This document shows, piece by piece, positions 1 through 7,235 of a stretch of 64,000 nt of DNA. A model generated the notes under the pieces. The model ran no database searches. It saw only the letters and a program-made list of their open reading frames with translations, and had not been told where the DNA came from. Origin of the DNA: Clostridia bacterium (GTDB taxonomy: Bacteria; Bacillota; Clostridia; Christensenellales; Aristaeellaceae); assembly GCA_017448975.1 (NCBI GenBank), contig JAFSKN010000040.1, positions 1 through 64,000 on the forward strand, in the 5' to 3' direction. The translations under genes were made by a program, and so were the position numbers. Each line of letters opens with the position of its first letter. Position 1 is the stretch's first letter.

Positions 1-122
1 CCTTTCATGCATCACCGGGAACCAACTTCCTTTTCCCTTTCAAGCGGCTTCCGGGTAAGAGGTCCAGGAGGTGAAACCTCCTGGTGCAGGTGCGCGAGGG
101 CCGCACAGGCCCTCGCTTCCTT
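1..122. repeat. Family-1 structured repeat, copy A (one end only)
   Basis: Two adjacent hairpins, AGGAGGT/ACCTCCT at 66-82 and CGAGGGC/GCCCTCG at 95-115, reproduce the end structure of seven further copies (starting at 10916, 15833, 23185, 37076, 38400, 57016 and 61494). The rest of the element lies before base 1. It sits just past the asnA stop codon and could help end asnA transcription. Confidence 0.65.
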
Positions 123-152
123 GTGACTTAAAGTGTTCTTTAGACGAATATG

Positions 153-1160
153 TTATAAAAGAATTACCCCCGCTTCCTCGCAGGCCTGGCGGGTGGCGGC
201 GTCCCAGTAGGAGGACTGCACCTCGCCGATGTGGGCTTTGCCCAGCAGCAGCATGCACATGCGGCTCTGGCCGATACCGCCGCCGATGGTGAAGGGCAGC
301 TCGCCCTTGAGCAGCGCCTGGTGGAAGGGCAGCTGGCGGCGCTCCTCCTTGTGGGCCAGGATCAATTGGCGTTCCAGGGACGCGGGGGACACCCGGATGC
401 CCATGGAGGAAATCTCCAGAGCGCAGTCCAGCAGGTCGTCCCAGAACATGATATCGCAGTTCAGGTCCCAGTCATCGTAGTCCGGGGCGCGGCCGTCGTG
501 GGGCTGGCCCGATTTGAGCTTGCCGCCGATCTGCAAAATGCAGGCGGTTTTATGCTCCTTCAAAAACAGGTTTTCCCGTTCCTTGGGCGTTTTGTCGGGG
601 TACATATCCTCCAGCTCCTGAGAGGTCACGAAGGTCACGTCCCGGCACAGGACGGTTTTCACCTGGGGATATTCCCACTTGATCCGATCCAGCGTGATGC
701 AAATAGCGGTGACGATGCGGTTCACGGTGTCCTTTAAAGTGTCCAGGGTGCGGTCCGATTCCCGGATCACCTTTTCCCAGTCCCACTGGTCCACGTAGAC
801 CGAATGCAGGTTATCCAGCGTTTCATCCCGCCGGATGGCGTTCATGTCTGTATATAGCCCCTCGCCCACCGGGAAATGATATCGCTGCAGGGCGTAGCGC
901 TTCCACTTTGCCAGGGAATGTACCACCTGCGCTTCCTCCCCCGTTTCCAGCATATCAAAGGAGACGGGCCGCTCAACGCCGTTCAGATCGTCGTTCAGGC
1001 CCGATTTTCCGTCCACAAACAGCGGCGCCGATACCCGTTTTAAATGCAGGGCGTGGCTTAAATTGCTTTCAAACGTTTTTTTGATCAGCGCGATCGCTTC
1101 CTGCGTATCATACAAGGAAAGCGTTGATCTGTACCCCGCCGGAATCGTTACATGGCTCAT
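153..1160 (-). CDS. asnA: Aspartate--ammonia ligase (asparagine synthetase A)
   Basis: This cytoplasmic enzyme makes asparagine from aspartate, ammonia and ATP and is related to class II aminoacyl-tRNA synthetases. The 335-residue product matches the usual length of about 330. Family-typical stretches are visible: an N-terminal segment with LFVDGKSGLNDDLNG, a central DYDDWDLNCDIMFWD and a glycine-rich C-terminal GGGIGQSRMCMLLLGK that forms part of the nucleotide site. The ATG follows a purine-rich GGGAGGGAAAG site, and a strong promoter lies about 40 bases upstream. It is transcribed divergently from rny and appears monocistronic. The call rests on similarity along the whole length. Confidence 0.95.
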   Translation of the reverse strand: MSHVTIPAGYRSTLSLYDTQEAIALIKKTFESNLSHALHLKRVSAPLFVDGKSGLNDDLNGVERPVSFDMLETGEEAQVVHSLAKWKRYALQRYHFPVGEGLYTDMNAIRRDETLDNLHSVYVDQWDWEKVIRESDRTLDTLKDTVNRIVTAICITLDRIKWEYPQVKTVLCRDVTFVTSQELEDMYPDKTPKERENLFLKEHKTACILQIGGKLKSGQPHDGRAPDYDDWDLNCDIMFWDDLLDCALEISSMGIRVSPASLERQLILAHKEERRQLPFHQALLKGELPFTIGGGIGQSRMCMLLLGKAHIGEVQSSYWDAATRQACEEAGVILL

Positions 1161-1195
1161 ACCTTTCCCTCCCCGTGTGGCTTTTCCGTTTCAAA

Positions 1196-1224
1196 AGCAT
1201 AGCAAGAACCCGCCCCTTTGTCAA
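1196..1224 (-). promoter_or_regulatory. Sigma-A-type promoter of asnA
   Basis: On the minus strand TTGACA (1219-1224) and TATGCT (1196-1201) are separated by 17 bases, giving a short leader before the asnA start at 1160. Confidence 0.75.
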
Positions 1225-1317
1225 GGAAGCCGCTGTTTTTTCAATGGATTTTGTTAATATGCCGTTGCCCGAATAATAAATCATCAGAAAACATTCGGAT
1301 TTTGCTTCCCGTTTCCC

Positions 1318-1346
1318 TTGACAAAATCATTACAAAAGTGTAAAAT
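1318..1346 (+). promoter_or_regulatory. Sigma-A-type promoter upstream of rny
   Basis: TTGACA (1318-1323), a 17-base spacer and TAAAAT (1341-1346). Transcription would start near 1353 and give a leader of about 310 bases before the rny start codon. Confidence 0.75.
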
Positions 1347-1352
1347 ATATAT

Positions 1353-1588
1353 GTACGGCTGAAAAAGGCGTTGTTTTGCAGCGCTGGGAAGCTGTTTTCG
1401 GATACAGGGTTGCTTTTCCGTATTCTTTTGCAGGCGTTTGCCGCTTTTCCATAGGGCGCGGATCTGGCGTTGCTATTTCTCTCCGCGTCGTTGTGTTTGG
1501 GTGTGTGTATGCTTGCGTGCAAAAAGCACGCGGTATCGGGATTCAGCGTTAGCCGTGCGAAACAACGGTTTTGTTTCGTGCGGTTTTT
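1353..1588 (+). ncRNA. Structured leader or small RNA ending in a terminator-like hairpin, upstream of rny
   Basis: The segment between the promoter at 1318 and rny has no convincing ORF but has RNA structure. GCGTGC/GCACGC forms a hairpin at 1515-1531. A 12-bp stem (1553-1564 with 1572-1583, two G-U pairs, 7-base loop) is followed directly by five T residues. This could be a roughly 235-nt small RNA with its own terminator, or a leader that attenuates rny expression. I do not recognise the RNA class; a 6S-like RNA was considered but no match was established. Confidence 0.4.
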
Positions 1589-1661
1589 CAGTTGTCAAAG
1601 CCAAAGACTGCAATCGATACGAATCTTGAAAAAAAATGAAGGAAGGAGGACGAACACGCAT

Positions 1662-3224
1662 ATGCAACCATTCCTGTGGATTCTGCTGATCGTGGCGGCC
1701 GCAGCCGTCGGCGCTCTGGCCGGATTTCTTTACCGCAAGAACGTAGCGGAAAAGAAAATCGGCCGCACCGAGGAATACGCCAAAAAGCTGCTGGACGACG
1801 CCACCCGGAAAGCGGAAGACAATAAAAAAGAAATGATCCTGGCTGCCAAGGAAGAAATCCTGCACTTAAAGAGCGAGCTGGATAAGGAAAGCCGCGCCCG
1901 CCGCACCGAAATGCAGCGGGGCGAGCGCCGCATCGAGCAGCGGGAAGAAACCCTGGACAAGCGGGAAGCCCAGCTGGATAAGCGCAAGGAAAACCTGGAC
2001 AAGCGCGAGGAAAGCCTGAACGATAAATACGCCGATCTCCAGAAGTTGGAGGACGAAGCCCAGGAAATCAAGGAAAAGCAAGTGGCGGAGCTGGAACGCA
2101 TCGCCACCATGACCCAGGACGAGGCCCGGCAGATGGTGATCGACCGGGTGCAGAAGGAAGCGTTTCACGACGCCGCCGCCACGGTGCGGGATATCGAAAG
2201 CCGCGCCAAGGAGGAGGGCGAAAAGAAAGCCCGGAACATTATCGCCCTGGCCATTCAGAAATGCGCCGCCGACCATGTGGCGGAAACCACGGTATCCGTC
2301 ATCAACCTGCCCAACGACGATATGAAGGGCCGCATCATCGGCCGAGAGGGCCGCAACATCCGCGCCCTGGAAACCGCCACCGGCGTCGATCTGATCATCG
2401 ACGACACCCCCGAAGCGGTGATCGTGTCGGCGTTCGATCCCGTCCGGCGCGAAATTGCCCGGCTGGCCATCGAAAAGCTCATCATGGACGGCCGCATCCA
2501 CCCCGCCCGCATCGAGGAATGTGTGGAAAAGGCCAAGAAAGAAGTGGAAAACCAGATCCGTGAGGCTGGCGAGCAGGCCGTGTTTGAAACCGGCCAGCAC
2601 GGCATCCATCCCGAGCTGGTGAAGCTGCTGGGCCGCATGAAGTACCGCACCAGCTACGGCCAGAACGTGCTGAAGCACTCCATCGAGGTGAGCCACCTGG
2701 CGGGCCTCATGGCCGCCGAATTAGGGGCCGACGTGGCCCTGGCCAAGCGCGCGGGCCTGCTGCACGATATCGGCAAGGCCGTGGACCACGAGCAGGAGGG
2801 CACCCACGTATCTTTGGGCGGCGAGCTGGCCCGGAAGTACCACGAGAGCCCCGACGTGATCCACGCCATCCTGGCCCACCACAACGACGTGGAGCCCCAG
2901 ACGGTGGAAGCCGTGCTGGTGCAGGCCGCCGACGCCATCAGCGCCGCCCGGCCCGGCGCGCGCCGCGAATCCCTGGAGAATTACATCAAGCGCCTGACCA
3001 AGCTGGAGGAAATCGCCAATTCCTTCGCGGGCGTAGAAAAGTGCTTCGCTATCCAGAGCGGCCGCGAGGTGCGCATCATGGTCAAGCCCGAGGACGTGAC
3101 CGACGAGGGCACCAAGGTGATGGCCAAGGAAATCGCCAAGCGCATCGAAAAGGAAATGGAATATCCCGGCCAGATCCGCGTAAACGTGATCCGCGAAACC
3201 CGCAGCACCGAATACGCGAAATAG
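1662..3224 (+). CDS. rny: Ribonuclease Y
   Basis: Membrane-anchored endoribonuclease that starts turnover of many mRNAs in Bacillota. The 520-residue product has the standard family length. It has an N-terminal membrane helix (about 4-24), a long charged coiled coil (about 30-195), a KH RNA-binding domain with [15 protein letters not shown], and an HD hydrolase domain whose His-Asp pair is at 368-369. The chosen ATG at 1662 follows GAAGGAGGA. An in-frame extension back to 1470 would add an arginine- and cysteine-rich tail atypical of the family and would run through the leader hairpins. A terminator follows the stop. A 208-bp segment covering residues 229-298 is duplicated at 6194-6401. Confidence 0.97.
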   Translation: MQPFLWILLIVAAAAVGALAGFLYRKNVAEKKIGRTEEYAKKLLDDATRKAEDNKKEMILAAKEEILHLKSELDKESRARRTEMQRGERRIEQREETLDKREAQLDKRKENLDKREESLNDKYADLQKLEDEAQEIKEKQVAELERIATMTQDEARQMVIDRVQKEAFHDAAATVRDIESRAKEEGEKKARNIIALAIQKCAADHVAETTVSVINLPNDDMKGRIIGREGRNIRALETATGVDLIIDDTPEAVIVSAFDPVRREIARLAIEKLIMDGRIHPARIEECVEKAKKEVENQIREAGEQAVFETGQHGIHPELVKLLGRMKYRTSYGQNVLKHSIEVSHLAGLMAAELGADVALAKRAGLLHDIGKAVDHEQEGTHVSLGGELARKYHESPDVIHAILAHHNDVEPQTVEAVLVQAADAISAARPGARRESLENYIKRLTKLEEIANSFAGVEKCFAIQSGREVRIMVKPEDVTDEGTKVMAKEIAKRIEKEMEYPGQIRVNVIRETRSTEYAK

Positions 3225-3235
3225 CAGAACAGAAT

Positions 3236-3276
3236 AAAACCTCCGGTATGGCGTTAAGCTGTGCCGGAGGTTTTTT
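3236..3276 (+). terminator. Rho-independent terminator of rny
   Basis: AACCTCCGG and CCGGAGGTT arms around a short loop, followed by six T residues, begin 11 bases after the rny stop codon. Confidence 0.9.
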
Positions 3277-3312
3277 GTGGATAAAGTGGAAAATGAAAAG
3301 CGACCCCTGTTC

Positions 3313-4752
3313 TTATTTAATTATAACAGTATCTGCCAGCTGCTCGTTGATGAAAATATCAACGGTCAGTTTCGGAGTGATACCTAAGTTAGTCTTATAT
3401 CCAACAGAAGCATAAACAAATGCTTTCTTACTATACCCAACTTTAAGCGGACTATCAGAAGATCCAACAACATAAGATGTTTCTTCATCCCAGATTTGTT
3501 TCGTCTCTGTATTTGTGAACACACAGCGTACCGTGATTTTGTTTGCGTCTCCCGTTCCTATATTCCGAACATCAAATTTCAGGTAAGGAACATAAAGCGT
3601 CTGGCTCCAAGACGAATTATAATCCCATCCACTTATAAGATTGTCGATATCCAGAACTGGCTGTCCGGTCGCCAACTCACCATTTTTCTTTAAAGTTCCA
3701 TCCCACGAATACTGGATGTCAGGGATAACTGTTCCTTCAAATGTATCACGGAAACTACTCGTTTGAACATCGAATGAATAAGAGTAAGTAATATGATCGA
3801 AATGATCACTAGTATTAACTTTTCTTGTTGACACCGTCTTGCCAGATTCAATGTTCTCGTATGAGATAAGATTATCACTATCGATTATAACATCTTTATC
3901 ATTAATAAAATTCACTTTAACAGTAAGAGATGTTATCTCACTGGAAGAACTGTTTGTAAAGTTAAATGGTAATACATACAGATATTTACCCTCCGTAGAA
4001 AATTCCGGATCAAGCTTGGATAATTCAGACTTAAGTGCCAGCTCATTGGGAATCATAATATCACTAAATATGCCCCGAGCTACCATATCTTTGAATATAT
4101 CCATATAAGCATCTGAAATATTCAATCCATATGCCTTATTAATCAGATATATGTATCTTGCCCTCGGATAATACCCATTTGAATACCAGTACTCATTGTA
4201 CATCTTCTCGTCCGTAGTATAATACTCTGTAATACCAACAAGTTGAGATTGAAGGGCTGTGATGTAGGCTCGTGCATATTCCCCGAGTTTTTCATCTATA
4301 AAGGTGTACTCGGTATATTTGTTCAAATAGACAAGTTCTGAATTCACTAACTGTGTCATATATTTAACAAACTGTTTATCACTATAAAGAGTTGTGTCTT
4401 TTCCAGAACTTGTCCACCTTGCTGATAATGCTGCTGAAAGATCTTCCAGGAAGGATTCATCGCTTAATTCCTTCGCACCTTCATCCATGATCCCGGTAGC
4501 AATTTCATCCTTATTTTCTTCACCTGGTTCGTTCTGCTTCTCCTTTGATTCTGTCGAGTTCTCGGTGTCCTTTAGATTATAAGAATAACCACGTTCTGTA
4601 AGAACAGCGGAAAGCTCCTCTGCCAAAGCCCATAGTTCTTCATTGCTCATGGACTTAAAATCAATCGGGACACGAATTCTTTCTGCGTTTGCCGACACTA
4701 TCAAAGAAATCAGCAAGATTATTGTCATCAATACTGATACTACTTTCTTCAT
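3313..4752 (-). CDS. Secreted protein of unknown function in AT-rich cassette
   Basis: The product has 479 residues and starts with a clear signal peptide (about residues 1-23, ending SANA). A short motif SMSNEELWALAEEL follows, resembling the SMTDDEL segment after the signal peptide of the protein at 43186, then an acidic low-complexity linker rich in Glu and Lys. The middle is rich in Tyr and Asn, and the C-terminal half looks like two beta-rich domains with alternating hydrophobic strands. No catalytic motif is recognised. The start at 4752 was preferred to an in-frame ATG 11 codons upstream because it opens the signal peptide and follows AGGGGAAGAG. It is the last gene of a three-gene unit and is far more AT-rich than the flanking core genes, suggesting acquisition by transfer. 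Confidence 0.75.
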   Translation of the reverse strand: MKKVVSVLMTIILLISLIVSANAERIRVPIDFKSMSNEELWALAEELSAVLTERGYSYNLKDTENSTESKEKQNEPGEENKDEIATGIMDEGAKELSDESFLEDLSAALSARWTSSGKDTTLYSDKQFVKYMTQLVNSELVYLNKYTEYTFIDEKLGEYARAYITALQSQLVGITEYYTTDEKMYNEYWYSNGYYPRARYIYLINKAYGLNISDAYMDIFKDMVARGIFSDIMIPNELALKSELSKLDPEFSTEGKYLYVLPFNFTNSSSSEITSLTVKVNFINDKDVIIDSDNLISYENIESGKTVSTRKVNTSDHFDHITYSYSFDVQTSSFRDTFEGTVIPDIQYSWDGTLKKNGELATGQPVLDIDNLISGWDYNSSWSQTLYVPYLKFDVRNIGTGDANKITVRCVFTNTETKQIWDEETSYVVGSSDSPLKVGYSKKAFVYASVGYKTNLGITPKLTVDIFINEQLADTVIIK

Positions 4753-4791
4753 CGTTCTCTTCCCCTCATAGTCTGTGCTTTTCAAGCTGCA

Positions 4792-5559
4792 TTATCCTGC
4801 TAATTCATTCTCAATATAAACTGCGCCTTTTTGCTGAAAACTACTGAGGTCACTATATACTTTCCCAGAAGCGTTTATCAAAGAATTTCGGGCAAACGTA
4901 GTAACATTATCAATATTTTCAAAAACAGCGATGCTTTTGTAGGGAACACTTTCAAGCGTCATGGTAAGACAATTTATGGTTGTCTGCTGCGCTTTGTTTG
5001 TATCTTTAACACCAAACAGGTATATTGGACGAACTTTTCCATCTCCCAAAAAAGCATAATCAACATTGATTTCACTATGCCCTTTGGGTTGATAGTCTTT
5101 TATGTAAGTGAGCTTGCCGTTCTGCTCCCGAATCCTTTCGATGCTTTCTCCCAAATAGTCATAGAACAGATTGGAAACCATCTCGCGGGAAAGGATTTCC
5201 ATGCTGCAAACTTCGCTTACAAGCTGAGAATAATTCATAATACCGCTGAACAAATCAGAGTTTGGCACAATAAGTTCAATACTCCCGCTTTCAAGACTTG
5301 CTCCTCTATTCGCGATGATGTCATTTAGAACTTTTTTCTTCTTGTCAGAATCCAAATCAAATAGATAGGATAGCCGCATCAAACTCATTCCATGGTCACA
5401 AATCCTAATAGTATCATCGCTTGCCTTTTCAAGGTATATACTGACCATATCGCCATCATCATGAAAAATCGGGGCAATCAGTTGAAAAATACCAGGTCGT
5501 TTTTCCTGAACCTGAAATGTTGTCGCTGGCGTACTCGCAAGCATTTCACTAATTGTCAT
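4792..5559 (-). CDS. DUF1828/DUF1829-type protein of unknown function
   Basis: A 255-residue soluble protein. Its N-terminal half carries the DUF1828 pattern: GDMVSIYLEK, then RICDHGMSLMRL, then an LNDIIANRG helix and an IELIV strand. The C-terminal half, with YLFGVKDTNKAQQTTINC and PYKSIAVFEN, fits a DUF1829-like fold. The biochemical role of these domains is not established; they are often found in variable genome regions, so a defence or toxin-antitoxin role is conceivable but unproven. The ATG follows AGGAGGAAACAG. It lies 18 bases after the gene at 5578 and 39 bases before the secreted protein gene, so the three are probably co-transcribed. Confidence 0.75.
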   Translation of the reverse strand: MTISEMLASTPATTFQVQEKRPGIFQLIAPIFHDDGDMVSIYLEKASDDTIRICDHGMSLMRLSYLFDLDSDKKKKVLNDIIANRGASLESGSIELIVPNSDLFSGIMNYSQLVSEVCSMEILSREMVSNLFYDYLGESIERIREQNGKLTYIKDYQPKGHSEINVDYAFLGDGKVRPIYLFGVKDTNKAQQTTINCLTMTLESVPYKSIAVFENIDNVTTFARNSLINASGKVYSDLSSFQQKGAVYIENELAG

Positions 5560-5577
5560 TGTCCTGTTTCCTCCTTC

Positions 5578-6075
5578 CTATTGAAGGTTATCTAAATCCA
5601 TTCTAATCTGCATTATTTTTTCACGTTCTTCATCGAATATTCCATTCGGGTCAGCAATATGACAGCGCTCCATAAAACGAATAATGGCTTCTTCAAAACT
5701 ATCAAAAGCTGCCTGACCTTTATACGATGCCTTCTTTCTGCGGCAATTCATATCATCCTGCGTGTATTCATGGATGTGGTAAGAGTTATGCAGGTCACGC
5801 ATTGATTTTTCAACGGATTGACCACCATGCGGCCCTTGAAATCTCAATAAAACGACATCAAATTCCATTATTTCGTTCGGCCCATCCAATTTCAAACCAA
5901 CGGTAAAATCTTCTGGGAAGTCTTTTAATCGGCGCAAAAACATACTCATTTTTGCGTTAATTGTGGGGCATGTAAGCTCTATTGTCATCCTTTCGTGACG
6001 GGCTTCATCTTTGAAGGCGGGCTTGCGCTTCCTATCAATGGTTTTTTCGCAAGTTATGTATTCTTCGATGGTCAT
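5578..6075 (-). CDS. Unknown protein, first gene of the DUF1828 cassette
   Basis: A 165-residue soluble protein with no recognised domain. It is rich in charged residues and Met and has a central beta-looking segment (LKLDGPNEIMEFDVVLLRF) followed by HGGQ and a helical C terminus. The ATG at 6075 is set by GGGGAG about 10 bases upstream and by a consensus promoter 30 bases further back. The frame stays open to 6408, but that part would be antisense of the rny fragment and is rejected. It is the lead gene of the operon with the DUF1828 protein and a secreted protein, so it may be a partner or regulator of the DUF1828 protein. This is inferred from position only. Confidence 0.7.
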   Translation of the reverse strand: MTIEEYITCEKTIDRKRKPAFKDEARHERMTIELTCPTINAKMSMFLRRLKDFPEDFTVGLKLDGPNEIMEFDVVLLRFQGPHGGQSVEKSMRDLHNSYHIHEYTQDDMNCRRKKASYKGQAAFDSFEEAIIRFMERCHIADPNGIFDEEREKIMQIRMDLDNLQ

Positions 6076-6105
6076 GTCCACATCTCCCCACAAATACTCA
6101 TAATA

Positions 6106-6134
6106 ATTATAACTTGGAGAACGAGCGTTGTCAA
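6106..6134 (-). promoter_or_regulatory. Perfect consensus promoter of the AT-rich cassette
   Basis: On the minus strand TTGACA (6129-6134) and TATAAT (6106-6111) are exactly 17 bases apart. The cassette therefore carries its own strong promoter at its upstream edge, about 60 bases from the rny fragment. Confidence 0.85.
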
Positions 6135-6193
6135 CGCCGCATGAAGTCAAATTCTGATGAATTCTGATGAATTTATGTGAATTAACGGTGTGA

Positions 6194-6401
6194 AGGGGCG
6201 CAACATCCGCGCCCTGGAAACCGCCACCGGCGTCGATCTGATCATCGACGACACCCCCGAAGCGGTGATCGTGTCGGCGTTCGATCCCGTCCGGCGCGAA
6301 ATCGCCCGGCTGGCCATCGAAAAGCTCATCATGGACGGCCGCATCCACCCCGCCCGCATCGAGGAATGTGTGGAAAAGGCCAAGAAAGAAGTGGAAAACC
6401 A
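6194..6401 (+). pseudogene. Internal fragment of rny, near-identical duplicate
   Basis: These 208 bases align with 2347-2554 inside the intact rny and differ at only two positions (6198 and 6303), about 99% identity. The fragment encodes the second half of the KH domain and the region just after it (residues 229-298). It has neither the start nor the end of the gene, so it is not functional as rny. Its 3' edge abuts a REP palindrome (6403) and its 5' edge lies upstream of the AT-rich cassette. The near identity points to a recent duplication or continuing gene conversion. Confidence 0.92.
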
Positions 6402-6402
6402 T

Positions 6403-6451
6403 AAACACAGGGGACGGTTCTCTGTAAACACAGGGGACGGTTCTCTGTGTT
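6403..6451 (+). repeat. Two tandem REP palindromes, left boundary of the RAYT element
   Basis: Two direct copies (6403-6425 and 6426-6451) of a unit with core ACAGGGGACGGTTCTCTGT, in which CACAG and CTGTG arms pair around a GGGGACGGTTCT centre. The same unit is inverted at 7251-7276, and degenerate copies occur at 42913, 43822, 44335 and 45478. Confidence 0.85.
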
Positions 6452-7215
6452 CACTCTTTCTCTGTAAATTTCCGAACGATGCCAACGCTGACACCGGTGA
6501 TGCGGCTGGCCTGGCGGATGGAAACGCCTTTTTTCAGCAGGCGGGAAAGGGCGGCGTTCCGCTTTTCCGTGGGCAGCGTCTGGAACTCCGCCGCGTTTTC
6601 ACAGGCGCATATTTTTTTCATTGTCTTGAGCGCCTTTTCGTCGGTCATCCGTGCGGGGCGCTTTTCCCCCATATCCATACAGGCGTCCTGGTTTTGCTCG
6701 GTGTGGAACTGAAAAAAGGCTTCCTTTCCCATCTGCGCCAAAACCGGCTCGCTGTCGATCATCCCGTTGGTAAAATAGTCGGAAAAGCTGCTGTAGGGGT
6801 ATTCCTCCGGCTGCTGGCATTTTCCGGCCTTTACCGGGTTCATATGGATATAGCGGATCACGGTAAGAAAGTACCCATCCGTTTTCACCGGCTCGCTCCT
6901 GTAGCGATCCTGAAATAAATGCCCGGAGCGGCCGTATTTTGTGTTGAACCAATACACGTAGCTTGCGCCCAGCCTGCGGAAAATCTTTTCCATCGGTTCT
7001 TCGCCCGGCCGCATCAGCAGATGCATATGGTTGCTCATCAGGCAGAACGCGAAAAGGGAATAGCCGCAAACCTGCTGATACGCTTTCAGCAGACGCAGCA
7101 TTTTCCCGTAGTCCTCCGCATCCTCGAAGATATTCTGCCGATTGATTCCCCGGAGCATCACATGATAGATATTGCTCTCACATTGCTTTCGTGCGCATCT
7201 TGGCATATGCCTCAC
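6451..7215 (-). CDS. REP-associated tyrosine transposase (Y1, IS200-like HUH family)
   Basis: A 254-residue single-strand transposase relative. The metal-binding HUH motif is visible as His63-Met-His65 in SNHMHLLM, and the catalytic tyrosine is Tyr122 in [11 protein letters not shown]; both lie in the PF01797-type core (about 10-150). A C-terminal helix-turn-helix-like segment ([16 protein letters not shown]) is typical of the longer RAYT subgroup. Met1 and Met4 are both possible starts. The gene fills the space between the REP palindromes it presumably recognises. All catalytic residues are present, so it may be active. Confidence 0.9.
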   Translation of the reverse strand: MRHMPRCARKQCESNIYHVMLRGINRQNIFEDAEDYGKMLRLLKAYQQVCGYSLFAFCLMSNHMHLLMRPGEEPMEKIFRRLGASYVYWFNTKYGRSGHLFQDRYRSEPVKTDGYFLTVIRYIHMNPVKAGKCQQPEEYPYSSFSDYFTNGMIDSEPVLAQMGKEAFFQFHTEQNQDACMDMGEKRPARMTDEKALKTMKKICACENAAEFQTLPTEKRNAALSRLLKKGVSIRQASRITGVSVGIVRKFTEKE

Positions 7216-7235
7216 CCCGAGTTATTCTACCATCG

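Noticed and set aside
1470-1661. Upstream extension of rny
   Set aside because: It would add 64 residues before the membrane helix, absent from the family, and would cover the leader hairpins; AAGGAGGA before 1662 fits the shorter form.
3313-6401. Site-specific genomic island with attL/attR
   Set aside because: No integrase or tRNA is present, and the repeated rny segment is an internal 208-bp piece, not a short attachment core at a gene end.
5578-6408. Longer form of the first cassette gene, extending 111 codons upstream of 6075
   Set aside because: The added part is the antisense of the rny fragment and crosses a perfect consensus promoter; a good ribosome site precedes the ATG at 6075.
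6190-6918. Plus-strand open frame joining the rny fragment to sequence across the REP and the transposase
   Set aside because: It lacks an rny start, reads the transposase antisense and encodes no recognisable domain after the fragment.
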